Source of the DNA: Bacteroidales bacterium
GTDB lineage: Bacteria; Bacteroidota; Bacteroidia; Bacteroidales; Marinilabiliaceae
DNA length: 64,000 nt
Assembly: GCA_024401395.1 (NCBI GenBank)
Contig: JAKSLD010000005.1
Location: 1-64,000 of the forward strand
Direction of reading: 5' to 3'
This document shows, one piece after another, positions 1 through 8,821 of the stretch. A model generated the notes under the pieces. That model saw only the letters and a program-made list of their open reading frames with translations. It did no database searches and was not told the origin of the DNA. Position 1 is the stretch's first letter, and the number at the start of each line of letters is the position of its first letter. Both the position numbers and the translations under genes were made by a program.

Positions 1-1114
1 GACTTTTCTACCCTATTACATGCAACTTGTTGATAATCAACATGTGCCACAAACTCCTACTTTCGATGGCTGCTCCAGCGACAAGCTGGTGATTAACGTG
101 GCTTGTACTGAATACCTCAATAATGTCACCCCGAAGCAGTGGGGCGATTTTAAGGAGATCAATAGAATACACAACTTCACTGCCGAAGAGGCTAAAGAAG
201 AGGCTTTGAAGAGCGCGGCTACATGTCTTGACAAGGCTGTGTATTACAGAAGCTGCTCAACTTGTGGTCATGTCCATGAGAGCGATGATGATGTGTTTGA
301 ATATGGATCGGCTCTCGGTCATGAATACACTTCCGAAACAGCCACCGCGCCATACCTGAAGAGCAAAGCTACATGTATTGCAGATGCCGTTTACTTCCAC
401 AAGTGCAGCCGTTGCGAGAGCAAGGGTGCCACCACATGGACTAAGGCTGGTTCAGCTCTTGGTCACGACTACGCATCCGAAACAGCCACCGCACCATACA
501 TGAAGAGCGCAGCCACATGTACCGCAGATGCTGTTTACTTCCACAAGTGCAGCCGTTGTGAGAGTAAGGGTGCCACCACATGGACTAAGACAGGAACAGC
601 TCTCGGTCACTCATGGGGCGAATACGCTCTCGACGGCGACCAGACTTGCACAGAGGACGGTCATAAGACTGCACACTGCACTCGTACAGGCTGCACTGAG
701 ACTGACAAGATTGAAGCTACAGGTGCTGCTCTCGGACATGACTGGGAGGACTATTTTACCACAGACATTGCGGCAACATGCACAGAAGCAGGTAGTGAGT
801 CGCGCCACTGCGCACGTTGCTCTGCTACCACAGACGTTGCACCTATAGTTGCTCACGGTCATTCATTCACCGACTACATCTCAAACGGCGACGCAACCAC
901 AGAGGCCGATGGCACCAAGACAGCTGTGTGCGACCACGGCTGCGGCGAGACAGATACCGTCACCGACGAGGGCAGCCGAATTGTCGAGACACCTACAGGC
1001 ATTACAAATGTAGAGTCAGGTCACAGCCACAAGGCAGTGAAGGTAATCGAGAACGGCAGGATTGTGATTATCCGCGACGGTGTGAAATACGACCTTGCGG
1101 GTAGGAAGCTGTAA
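1..1114 (+). CDS. BspA-like surface protein, C-terminal part (5' end outside window)
   Basis: The frame is open to the first base, so the gene probably begins upstream; the ATG at 20 need not be its start. Residues 15-50 counted from that ATG (FDGCSSDKLVINVACTEY, then W-x2-F) look like the last repeat of a BspA-type leucine-rich domain. Residues about 60-310 are a Cys-rich repeat region. Two neighbouring units of 48 residues (from about H101 and H149) are nearly identical and carry a CSRC knuckle; more diverged units of 41-43 residues follow, each ending in G-x-ALGH. The protein ends in IIRDGVKYDLAGRKL, the kind of short C-terminal strand common in exported Bacteroidales proteins. It is likely a cell-surface or secreted adhesin-like protein. 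The paired cysteines could bind zinc or form disulfides; which one cannot be told. A strong terminator follows. Confidence 0.7.
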   Translation, partial: TFLPYYMQLVDNQHVPQTPTFDGCSSDKLVINVACTEYLNNVTPKQWGDFKEINRIHNFTAEEAKEEALKSAATCLDKAVYYRSCSTCGHVHESDDDVFEYGSALGHEYTSETATAPYLKSKATCIADAVYFHKCSRCESKGATTWTKAGSALGHDYASETATAPYMKSAATCTADAVYFHKCSRCESKGATTWTKTGTALGHSWGEYALDGDQTCTEDGHKTAHCTRTGCTETDKIEATGAALGHDWEDYFTTDIAATCTEAGSESRHCARCSATTDVAPIVAHGHSFTDYISNGDATTEADGTKTAVCDHGCGETDTVTDEGSRIVETPTGITNVESGHSHKAVKVIENGRIVIIRDGVKYDLAGRKL

Positions 1115-1170
1115 CTGCATGTAGCGTGGAGAAGTTTTATAAAACGTCTCTACAATAAAATGATATGGGA

Positions 1171-1204
1171 ACGGGCATCTCCGGGGGGGATGTCCGTTTT
1201 TTTG
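1171..1204 (+). terminator. Rho-independent terminator after the surface-protein gene
   Basis: A 9-bp stem (ACGGGCATC with GATGTCCGT, one G-U pair) is followed by a run of eight T. The rest of the stretch 1115-1377 shows nothing else recognisable. Confidence 0.85.
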
Positions 1205-1377
1205 TGGGGTTACAATTCCGTCAATTCATCAAATACAAATTCATTATCTGTTTCACTAGCCTTGTTCTCCAAAAACATGCAGAAATATATTGGCATATAG
1301 ATAATTGTACTAACACCAAAAAGTAGACACTAAAAAACTTGTACTTAGAACAAATTCTGCCCTATGCAGACAAGGAA

Positions 1378-3090
1378 TCAGAGGTTTTCAATTTCTCTCT
1401 CATTGAGATTATTCAAGAATATCTTCTCGAAGTAATCTGTCTGCTGCTTCATATCCTTACTCATAATAGCTATAACGACCAACGCAGTAGCCACGGCAAG
1501 GATAACAATGATAGACCATTGGAAGAACAGCCATACGGCCGACATAGCCAGATACAATGCCAGCATAAAACGTATCAATACAGTAGCCGCCAGCTTCACC
1601 TTATGCAGTCCGCCAACCACCCATAGCGTCAGAAATGCCACCGATCGGTTCTGTGTCATTACTATAGCTCGCAAAAAAGGAGTAATCAGCACCAGCAATA
1701 TCAGTGTACATATCACCTTACCCCATACGCCGGGGATGAACTCATAAAGATAAGGTGCAACGACCTCCGCCATTATAGTATTCGTAGCGACAATGACGAT
1801 GACATATATTACCACCTTAGTACACATACGCTTCAAGAGGTAGTGCCAATGCTGCGTCTCTCTGCTAGTCAGCGCTCTCTCCTTTGGAGCCAGCAACTTA
1901 TTAACCTTCACAGGGAACAACCCATGCAAGAAATCATACGTCGGCAGAGCCAGTCTCATCATATAAGGCGTAATAAACGTTGTAATTACTGATACCGCCA
2001 CCACTACCGGATAGAGGAAGTCGCTAGTCACGCCAAGGCTTGTGCCCAATCCGGCAATGATGAATGCAAATTCGCCTATCTGAGTCAGCGAGAAACTAGA
2101 CTGCAATGCCACCTTCAGACCCTTACCAGTCAGTATAACCCCCAGCGTACCGAAGACCAGCTGACCGACAACGATTCCAGCGATAATAATAAGAATCGGC
2201 AGCCAATACTCCACTATCATCATAGGGTCGACCATCATACCCACAGAGACGAAGAAAATAGCCCCGAACAAATCCTTAACAGGAGTCACCAACTTATGTA
2301 TCCTCTCGGCCTCCAACGTCTCTGCCAAAATACTACCCATCACGAAAGCACCGAAAGCCGGAGAAAAATCCACGCTGGCAGCGGCTACGACCATTGTAAA
2401 GCACAGACCCAACGACACGACGAGCATCGTCTCATCACTCATCAGTTTTCTTACCTTCCTGAGAAGCAGCGGCACTATGAAAATACCGACGATAAACCAG
2501 AGCAAGATGAAGAAAGCCATTTTAGATATAGACCCCACCAACTGCATACCCTCCAGGTCGCCAGACACAGCCACTGTACTCAATATCACCATCAATACGA
2601 TGGCAATAATATCCTCCAATATCAATACAGAAAGAACAAGCTGAGCGAACGGCTGTTCCCTAAGTCCCATATCCGTATAAGCCTTAAAAATGATAGTGGT
2701 ACTTGACATTGCAACCATACCACCCAAGAAAAGGCAGTCCATACGTGACCATCCGCAGATAGAGCCTACCGTCACACCGACAACAATCATACCCATGACT
2801 ATAGTCACTGCCGTAATGATGGTTGCTGAGCCCATCTTGAAAATCTTCTTGAACGAGAACTCCAATCCCAATGCGAAGAGGAGGAAGATGACGCCGATGT
2901 CGGACCACATCTTCACGTTTTCTGTATCTACGACGGTAGGAGTAATAGACAGATGAGGACCTGCGAGGATACCTGCGACGATATATCCGAGCACGAGAGG
3001 CTGCTTCATCCACTTAAAAAGCAGAGTCATTGCTCCGGCGCACATCAGAATCAGCGCCAAGTCCATTATCATAGGTTCCAGATGAGACAT
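1378..3090 (-). CDS. CPA2-type cation:proton antiporter (Na+/H+ or K+/H+ exchanger)
   Basis: A 570-residue, very hydrophobic membrane protein. The N-terminal two thirds match the Na+/H+ exchanger (KefB/CPA2) domain: LGYIVAGILAGPH near residue 40, FALGLEFSFKK near 75, and SSTTIIFKAYTDMG near 130. About 12 membrane segments are expected there. The C-terminal part (from about 410) has further hydrophobic segments and a short charged tail, but no TrkA-N/TrkA-C nucleotide-binding domain as found in KefB/KefC, so gating by NAD or glutathione adducts is unlikely. It exchanges monovalent cations for protons across the inner membrane for pH or ion homeostasis; the ion cannot be assigned. It is divergent from the sirtuin gene. 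Confidence 0.88.
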   Translation of the reverse strand: MSHLEPMIMDLALILMCAGAMTLLFKWMKQPLVLGYIVAGILAGPHLSITPTVVDTENVKMWSDIGVIFLLFALGLEFSFKKIFKMGSATIITAVTIVMGMIVVGVTVGSICGWSRMDCLFLGGMVAMSSTTIIFKAYTDMGLREQPFAQLVLSVLILEDIIAIVLMVILSTVAVSGDLEGMQLVGSISKMAFFILLWFIVGIFIVPLLLRKVRKLMSDETMLVVSLGLCFTMVVAAASVDFSPAFGAFVMGSILAETLEAERIHKLVTPVKDLFGAIFFVSVGMMVDPMMIVEYWLPILIIIAGIVVGQLVFGTLGVILTGKGLKVALQSSFSLTQIGEFAFIIAGLGTSLGVTSDFLYPVVVAVSVITTFITPYMMRLALPTYDFLHGLFPVKVNKLLAPKERALTSRETQHWHYLLKRMCTKVVIYVIVIVATNTIMAEVVAPYLYEFIPGVWGKVICTLILLVLITPFLRAIVMTQNRSVAFLTLWVVGGLHKVKLAATVLIRFMLALYLAMSAVWLFFQWSIIVILAVATALVVIAIMSKDMKQQTDYFEKIFLNNLNEREIENL

Positions 3091-3153
3091 ATTGTATTCT
3101 TACTTGATTGTAAATGCTTTTACGAACATTATATATAAAAGTTGTTAATGCTA

Positions 3154-3185
3154 TTGACAAAGAGGGGCTTGAGATTATATATTTG
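3154..3185 (+). promoter_or_regulatory. Bacteroidota-type promoter for the sirtuin gene
   Basis: TTG at 3154-3156 lies 21 nt upstream of TATATTTG at 3178-3185. This fits the Bacteroidota -33 TTG / -7 TAnnTTTG consensus, 43 nt before the ATG at 3228. Confidence 0.6.
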
Positions 3186-3227
3186 CAATAGGATTAACCA
3201 GTAGAATAATAAAAAACTACAGACGAC

Positions 3228-4010
3228 ATGACGAAATCTCAGGAAACACATACGGCAGCAATCAAGCAAGCAGCAGAAGCCATTAGAAATTCAAAGAACA
3301 TAATGGCCTTCACGGGTGCGGGCATTTCGGTAGAGAGCGGTATACCTCCATTCAGAGGGTCCAAGGACAGTCTATGGGAGAATTATGACCCGCAGATTAT
3401 AGACCTTAACTATTTTCATGCGCGACCAAAAGAGTCGTGGGAATTTATAAGAGACGTATTCTATAAATATATGAGTCGCACGGATATAGTACCCAATGCT
3501 GGGCATAAATTCCTAGCTGCACTTGAGAGAGAAGGGAAGTTAAAAGCCATTGTGACTCAGAATATTGACAATCTGCATCAGATGGCAGGTTCCAAGGTGG
3601 TTTGGGAATTCCATGGCACCACAGCTACCATGTCTTGTGAGCATTGTCATTATTCTGTCCCAGCCAAGGAAGTTGACCTTGAAGAAGAATTTCCACCGAA
3701 ATGTCCAAAGTGCGGTAAGGTACTCAAGCCAGACTTTATCTTTTTCGGCGAAGGCATTCCAAGAGAAGCCTATGAAGGAAGCATAGCAGCCACGGAAGAT
3801 GTAGACGTATGCATAGTAGTGGGGACTTCAGGCTTAGTCATGCCAGCCGATATGATACCAGTAATGGCCAAGAGAAATGGCGCCAAGATAATAGAATTCA
3901 ATACACAGCCATCCAAGTTCACAGAACAAGGAATGACCGACATATTTGTTCAAGGCAAATCGGGAGAAATGATGACAGCCCTGGCCGAAGAACTAGGCAT
4001 GGAGCTATAA
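3228..4010 (+). CDS. cobB: Sir2-family NAD-dependent protein deacylase
   Basis: A 260-residue sirtuin that removes acyl groups from lysines, using NAD and yielding nicotinamide and O-acyl-ADP-ribose; cytosolic. Seen: the NAD-binding GAGIS at 30-34 with PPFRG at 40-44, TQNIDNLHQ near 110-117, the catalytic His 129 in EFHGTTA, a four-Cys zinc site (C137, C140, C159, C162) and GTSGLVMPA near 199. Length is normal for the bacterial class. The bacterial CobB group often also desuccinylates, but the Y/R pair typical of class III is not evident, so a deacetylase is the safer call. Its 3' end overlaps the convergent MFS gene by 6 nt. Confidence 0.92.
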   Translation: MTKSQETHTAAIKQAAEAIRNSKNIMAFTGAGISVESGIPPFRGSKDSLWENYDPQIIDLNYFHARPKESWEFIRDVFYKYMSRTDIVPNAGHKFLAALEREGKLKAIVTQNIDNLHQMAGSKVVWEFHGTTATMSCEHCHYSVPAKEVDLEEEFPPKCPKCGKVLKPDFIFFGEGIPREAYEGSIAATEDVDVCIVVGTSGLVMPADMIPVMAKRNGAKIIEFNTQPSKFTEQGMTDIFVQGKSGEMMTALAEELGMEL

Positions 4011-5198
4011 GTTCTTTTTCCCGAGCGAAGGCGAGAAGGCTGCCACCAAGCCAAGCAGAGGCATATAAGCGCAGAAATCATATACCGGCTTCAAGCCATA
4101 CAAGTCGATATACTGACCCAATATTGCACTGGCTATACCAGCCACGCCGAAAGCGAAACCGTAGAACAAGCCCGATATCAGGCCCAATCTATAAGGCAAC
4201 AACTCCTGAGCATAAAGCAAAATTGCGGGAAAAGCCGATGAAAGCATAAAACCAGCGCAGAAACTGAGGATTATGGTTCCCCATAAACCAGCGTAAGGCA
4301 TGAACAGCGAGAACGGAGCTGTACCAAGTATTGATATCCAAATCACATACTTGCGCCCAATCCTATCGCCAACCGGTCCGCCCACGAATGTACCTATAGC
4401 AGTAGCAGCGAGGAATGTGAACAGGCAAACCTGAGAGAACTGCACACTCACACCAAACTGCTCTATCAGATAGAATGTATAGTAATTATTCAAACTTGCC
4501 ATATAGATATACTTAGAAAAGATGAGGACGGTCAATACCACCAGTGCCCATACCGTCATCCACATCGACAAAGGCCGCTTATTCGACACCGCCATACGGA
4601 TATTTTCCTTACGCGCTTTAGTAAGATATTCGGCGAACCAACGGCTCACAGGGCTTGCCACCATATAAGCCAAAGCGGCGAAGAATAGGAACCACAATAT
4701 GCTTGTCCTTCCATTAGGAGCGACGATGATGGCTACAAGCAACGGACCGAGTGAGCTACCAATATTACCGCCCACCTGGAATATAGCCTGAGCCAGTCCG
4801 CGCTTACCGCCAGAAGCCAATGACGCTATACGAGACGCCTCGGGATGGAGAGTAGACGAACCTACGCCTATTATGAATACGCTAGGCAACATCCAATAGA
4901 TATTAGGAGACAAAGCCAAGCCAATGATACCTACGGTAGTAAGAGTAGTAGCTACCCACAGGCTGCGAGGCATAGGGTGACGGTCGAAAAAAAGACCTAC
5001 CAAAGGCTGAAATACCGATGCCGCAATCTGGTAAACCAATGTTATCAGTCCGATTTCGGCAAAAGACATAGCCAGTTCCTCCTTAATAATAGGATAGCTT
5101 GCTGTCAATACAGCCTGCAAAAGGTCATTCAGCAAATGCGATGCACCCAGGCATATCAGTATCCTGAGCATCGTATTAGAGTTCCTGTGTGTTGTCAT
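4005..5198 (-). CDS. MFS transporter, fosmidomycin-resistance (Fsr)-like
   Basis: A 397-residue major facilitator with about 12 membrane segments. The N-terminal half has SHLLNDLLQAVLTASYPIIKEEL and the motif-A-like loop FFDRHPMP; the second half has the matching loop GGPVGDRIGRKYVIW. The pattern (H-x2-ND in TM1, SSTLHPEASR in TM4) is that of the Fsr subgroup of drug/metabolite exporters. It is probably a proton-driven efflux pump of the inner membrane; the substrate is unknown. It lies 15 nt downstream of the Rid/chorismatase-like gene on the same strand, so the two are probably one transcript, and the pump may export the product of that enzyme (inference). Confidence 0.85.
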   Translation of the reverse strand: MTTHRNSNTMLRILICLGASHLLNDLLQAVLTASYPIIKEELAMSFAEIGLITLVYQIAASVFQPLVGLFFDRHPMPRSLWVATTLTTVGIIGLALSPNIYWMLPSVFIIGVGSSTLHPEASRIASLASGGKRGLAQAIFQVGGNIGSSLGPLLVAIIVAPNGRTSILWFLFFAALAYMVASPVSRWFAEYLTKARKENIRMAVSNKRPLSMWMTVWALVVLTVLIFSKYIYMASLNNYYTFYLIEQFGVSVQFSQVCLFTFLAATAIGTFVGGPVGDRIGRKYVIWISILGTAPFSLFMPYAGLWGTIILSFCAGFMLSSAFPAILLYAQELLPYRLGLISGLFYGFAFGVAGIASAILGQYIDLYGLKPVYDFCAYMPLLGLVAAFSPSLGKKNL

Positions 5199-5213
5199 CT
5201 GTGTTGTAAGATA

Positions 5214-6281
5214 TTATTTCACTGCCACGCACTCCATCTCAACCAGCCATTTTGGTCGGCATACAGGAGCTTGCAGTATTACGAAAGGTATAGTATCCCC
5301 GAATCGCTTAACCAGGATATCACGAACGGCGCTAAAATCGGCTATATCCCTAAGATAGACCAATATATACTGAACATTAGAGAAATCAGCCTCGGCCTCA
5401 GCCAATAATTTCTCGACATTTTCGAGCATTCTGTCAGTCTGCTTATAGATATCACCCTCGTAGAGCACGTTACCCTTATTATCAATAGAAGCGGTACCAG
5501 AGATAAAGACCCTTCTGATGCCAGGATAATCCACATAGGTGCCTCTCTCGAAAGCCACGCCATACTCGGCCGTAGAATTGAGATGAGTTTTAGCATATAA
5601 GAAATGGATATCAGAGACTGGCACGCCATTCACGGCATACGCATCCATTTCGACGAGAGAAGAAGGCTTAGAAGGTTCGCCACCTATTCCAGTAGATGCT
5701 ATGAAATGAGTATCAGTAGTAAGTCCCTGCTCGGCGAACTTAGCATTACGACCCGACACTACGCCGGCGTAGTTATGGTCGACATCGTGAACAAAGAACC
5801 AAGTACGGATACAATTATCCAGAAGAGAAAGATTACAAGAATTCAAGCCTGAAATATACTCATCGAATATAGCGCAAGTCTGTTCGTGAGAAGTTTGGCC
5901 TGAAAATTGTACTTGTGTTGTCCAATAGTGAGTCACATCACCATCCTTAACCTCAATGGTATTCTCGCAGATACGCTTGGTCGTCACACCTTGCATTATG
6001 TACACCAATGCAGCTACCTTAGTACCATCGAGCGGAGCCTGTCCTACAATACTGAGCGCATATTCCGGCTGTTCCGCAGGCAAGTAGCACAACTGATTGG
6101 CTACATCTGAAAGGAAATATCGTACGAAAACGATGGAAGACTGCGATAGGCGTGACATCTGGGACAACATCCTGATCTGGGACAATATCTGATTGAATTG
6201 TTCCGCTACAGTCAGGTTAGACGACGACACACGCAATATGTAATACCTGTCACGAGGTGTTATTGAAGTTGTACTTGACAT
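5214..6281 (-). CDS. Two-domain Rid-fold protein resembling chorismatases (FkbO/Hyg5/XanB2 type)
   Basis: A 355-residue protein made of two Rid/YjgF-like halves. The C-terminal half (about 225-355) is a recognisable Rid domain ending in VCRPKWLVEMECVAVK, which matches the usual end of that fold with its acidic active-site residue. The middle holds SGRNAKFAEQ and FIASTGIGG, a pattern I associate with chorismatases, which hydrolyse chorismate to hydroxybenzoates or dihydroxycyclohexadiene carboxylate. Length fits chorismatases (about 340) and is far above single-domain RidA (about 125). The alternative is a duplicated Rid imine deaminase of unknown substrate. It probably forms an operon with the downstream exporter, led by TAACTTTG at 6305-6312. 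No signal peptide is visible; cytosolic. Confidence 0.6.
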   Translation of the reverse strand: MSSTTSITPRDRYYILRVSSSNLTVAEQFNQILSQIRMLSQMSRLSQSSIVFVRYFLSDVANQLCYLPAEQPEYALSIVGQAPLDGTKVAALVYIMQGVTTKRICENTIEVKDGDVTHYWTTQVQFSGQTSHEQTCAIFDEYISGLNSCNLSLLDNCIRTWFFVHDVDHNYAGVVSGRNAKFAEQGLTTDTHFIASTGIGGEPSKPSSLVEMDAYAVNGVPVSDIHFLYAKTHLNSTAEYGVAFERGTYVDYPGIRRVFISGTASIDNKGNVLYEGDIYKQTDRMLENVEKLLAEAEADFSNVQYILVYLRDIADFSAVRDILVKRFGDTIPFVILQAPVCRPKWLVEMECVAVK

Positions 6282-6304
6282 TACGTTTTTCTTCTAAGCG
6301 GACA

Positions 6305-6312
6305 CAAAGTTA
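6305..6312 (-). promoter_or_regulatory. -7 box for the Rid-like/MFS operon
   Basis: On the minus strand this reads TAACTTTG, a perfect TAnnTTTG box, 24 nt before the start codon. No convincing -33 element was found. Confidence 0.5.
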
Positions 6313-6394
6313 GTAGTTTCCAAAGAAATACGAAACATTACAATAGCCATTGCGTAAAATATTATCCGATTCATTAATAGTATGTTTAAAGCTT

Positions 6395-7990
6395 ATGATC
6401 TCCAGAAAATTACTCCAAGGAACAAGTAAAATCCTTGTCATTGCCATTGCCTTACTGTTCGGCAGTGCTTCAACAATCACTATTAACGCGCAGAAACTTA
6501 AGACCGAAGAGTCTATTACAGGTTGCGTCAAGGGAGATATGTACTATTTCGCAGGCTCCTATACCAAAGCACTTAAAGAATACCTCAAGTTCTATTCCAA
6601 GCCAAAAAACCAGACGAATGTCGAGCTTCTTCTGAAAATTGTGGAGAGTGTAGTTTATGAGGATATGCCTAAGGATACCGCTTGCTACTTCGTTGACAAA
6701 TATATGCAGTTGCAGACAGAGGATGCCAATGCCTATCTTCTTGCAGCTAAAGCCAACTACCATTCCCACCATTTCGACAAGGCAAAGAACTTTCTGAAGG
6801 AATACATGACTATGATTCAGGATGGAGAGGACATGAAAGAGTCACAGCTTCTGATGTCTCAAATCGACATAGCAGCTAAAATGGTAGCAGATTCTGCAAA
6901 AATCCACCTCATCAATATGGGAGAGATGATAAACTCTCCTTACAACGAGATTTATCCTCAGATTTCCGGAGACAACAGCACCCTCTACTTCTCTTGCGAC
7001 GAGAAGTTCAACAGCGGAGCAATGATCAACTACTATAGCATCAAGTATGCAGAGAATCAGGATTTAGGCTGGACCAAGAGCAAACTCGCAGTAGGTCCTA
7101 TTAACACACTATTTGACGACTACGTAACCAGCGTATTCGATGGCGGTGTCTACATCACAAGTAACCGTGCTGGAGATTTCGGCATCTTCGACTGCCGCAC
7201 AAAAGGTCAGTCTGGCAAATTTGCCACAGCCGATAAATTGATTGAACCTATCGATGCCTTCGGCGACGAGGTAGGCGCATTTATGAGAGGCGACACGATA
7301 ATCTTCTCCGCTACGACAATGAACAGCACACTCGATCTGTACTATTCCATCAAGCTTAGCGGCAAATGGTCTGAACCTCGTCCTCTACCAGGAGAGGTAA
7401 ACACAGAATTGTACGACGAGAACTACCCGATGTGGACCAGCGACGGCAAGCGCCTCTATTTCGCTTCCAACAATCCGACATCTATGGGAGGATACGACCT
7501 CTACTATTCTGAATTAGACAAACACGAGTTCAAGTGGGGCAAGCCAGTCCAACTTCCATACCCTATTAACGATACTTTCGACAATATGTCTATCTCTTTC
7601 ACATCAGATGGCAGATATTCATACATCAGTAGTGTAAGAAAAGACAGCTACGGCTGCCGCGATATTTATTGCATCATCAACGACGAAAAGATGGCTACCA
7701 GTGCTATCATGAAGTGTTTCGTCGGGCTTGCTCAGAAACCTAAACCACGTCCTCTCTCCAAAATGCCTATAATTCAAGTATTCGACGAGGACGAGGAAGT
7801 AGTAGCTACAGCACGACTCAATCTTGAGACATCTACTTTCATCCTCGCTCTGGAACCTGGTACTTACACTATCAGAATTACCTCCCCAGAAGCTGAGGAC
7901 TACGAATCGGTGCTTAAAGTTGAAGAAAAAGTATACAGTCAGGACGTAATTCAAAAAATGTTCCTACTTTCGGGACTTCAACAACAATAA
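6395..7990 (+). CDS. Secreted TPR/WD40-like protein, PorE-like but without OmpA domain
   Basis: The frame extends to a TTG at 6350, but ATG 6395 gives a typical signal peptide (MISRKLLQGTSKILVIAIAL, then cleavage near INAQ), so that start is chosen: 531 residues. About 30-170 is a TPR-like helical region. About 180-430 holds PD40/WD40-type beta-propeller repeats (ISGDNSTLYFSCDE, VFDGGVYITSNRAGDFGIFD, DGKRLYFASNNPTSMGGYDL, SDGRYSYISSVRKD). About 450-520 resembles a carboxypeptidase-regulatory-like beta domain. This order is that of PorE, the peptidoglycan-anchoring part of the type IX secretion system, but the C-terminal OmpA domain is absent: the chain stops at LLSGLQQQ. It is probably a periplasmic envelope scaffold. 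Six nt separate it from menB. Confidence 0.72.
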   Translation: MISRKLLQGTSKILVIAIALLFGSASTITINAQKLKTEESITGCVKGDMYYFAGSYTKALKEYLKFYSKPKNQTNVELLLKIVESVVYEDMPKDTACYFVDKYMQLQTEDANAYLLAAKANYHSHHFDKAKNFLKEYMTMIQDGEDMKESQLLMSQIDIAAKMVADSAKIHLINMGEMINSPYNEIYPQISGDNSTLYFSCDEKFNSGAMINYYSIKYAENQDLGWTKSKLAVGPINTLFDDYVTSVFDGGVYITSNRAGDFGIFDCRTKGQSGKFATADKLIEPIDAFGDEVGAFMRGDTIIFSATTMNSTLDLYYSIKLSGKWSEPRPLPGEVNTELYDENYPMWTSDGKRLYFASNNPTSMGGYDLYYSELDKHEFKWGKPVQLPYPINDTFDNMSISFTSDGRYSYISSVRKDSYGCRDIYCIINDEKMATSAIMKCFVGLAQKPKPRPLSKMPIIQVFDEDEEVVATARLNLETSTFILALEPGTYTIRITSPEAEDYESVLKVEEKVYSQDVIQKMFLLSGLQQQ

Positions 7991-7996
7991 TACATT

Positions 7997-8797
7997 ATGT
8001 GGACTAAAATAAAAGAATACCAAGAGATACTCTTCGATGAGTATAACCATATAGCACGTATTACTATCAACCGCGAACGATATCGCAACGCTTTCACCCC
8101 TCTAACTGTCGAGGAGATGATAGATGCACTCAATTATTGCGAACGTTGCTCAGATATCCGCGTAGTCGTCCTCACAGGTGCCGGAGACAAGGCATTCTGT
8201 GCAGGTGGCGACATGCACGTAAAGGGGTTCGGAGGTTACATGGACAAGGATGGTGCACCTCACCTCAATATCCTCCATGTGCAAAAACAGATCCGCAGCA
8301 TCCCTAAACCCGTAATCGCTATGGTCAACGGCTTCGCTATCGGTGGCGGTCACGTTCTCCATGTGGTATGCGACCTCAGCATCGCCTCAGACAATGCACG
8401 TTTTGGACAGACTGGTCCTCGCGTCGGCAGTTTCGACGCAGGTTTTGGCGCATCATACCTTGCTCGTGTCGTAGGCCAAAAAAAGGCTCGCGAGATATGG
8501 TTCCTATGCCGTCAATATACTGCTCAAGAGGCTCTCGAAATGGGTCTCGTAAATAAGGTTGTTCCTCAAGACCAACTGGAAGCCGAGGTTATCTCTTGGG
8601 CCGAGGAGATGATGCAGCTCTCCCCTCTCGCCTTGCGCATGATAAAAGTCGGACTCAATGCCGAACTCGACGGTCAGGCTGGCATACAAGAGTTGGCTGG
8701 AGATGCAACTATGCTCTATTATATGACAGAAGAGGCCCAGGAGGGCGGCAAGGCATTCCTTGAGAAGAGAAAGCCTAACTTCAAATTTAAATTCTAA
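7997..8797 (+). CDS. menB: 1,4-dihydroxy-2-naphthoyl-CoA synthase
   Basis: A crotonase-superfamily enzyme of 266 residues that closes the second ring of the naphthoquinone head group (o-succinylbenzoyl-CoA to 1,4-dihydroxy-2-naphthoyl-CoA) in menaquinone synthesis. Seen: [14 protein letters not shown] near the N-terminus, the CoA/oxyanion segments [12 protein letters not shown] and [16 protein letters not shown], the MenB signature [21 protein letters not shown], and the C-terminal [13 protein letters not shown]. The SFDAG segment separates MenB from ordinary enoyl-CoA hydratases. The other men genes are not in the window, so menB stands apart from the usual cluster. It lies 6 nt after the PorE-like gene and is probably co-transcribed with it. 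Confidence 0.93.
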   Translation: MWTKIKEYQEILFDEYNHIARITINRERYRNAFTPLTVEEMIDALNYCERCSDIRVVVLTGAGDKAFCAGGDMHVKGFGGYMDKDGAPHLNILHVQKQIRSIPKPVIAMVNGFAIGGGHVLHVVCDLSIASDNARFGQTGPRVGSFDAGFGASYLARVVGQKKAREIWFLCRQYTAQEALEMGLVNKVVPQDQLEAEVISWAEEMMQLSPLALRMIKVGLNAELDGQAGIQELAGDATMLYYMTEEAQEGGKAFLEKRKPNFKFKF

Positions 8798-8821
8798 AGA
8801 CAAAATATACACGTAATATTT

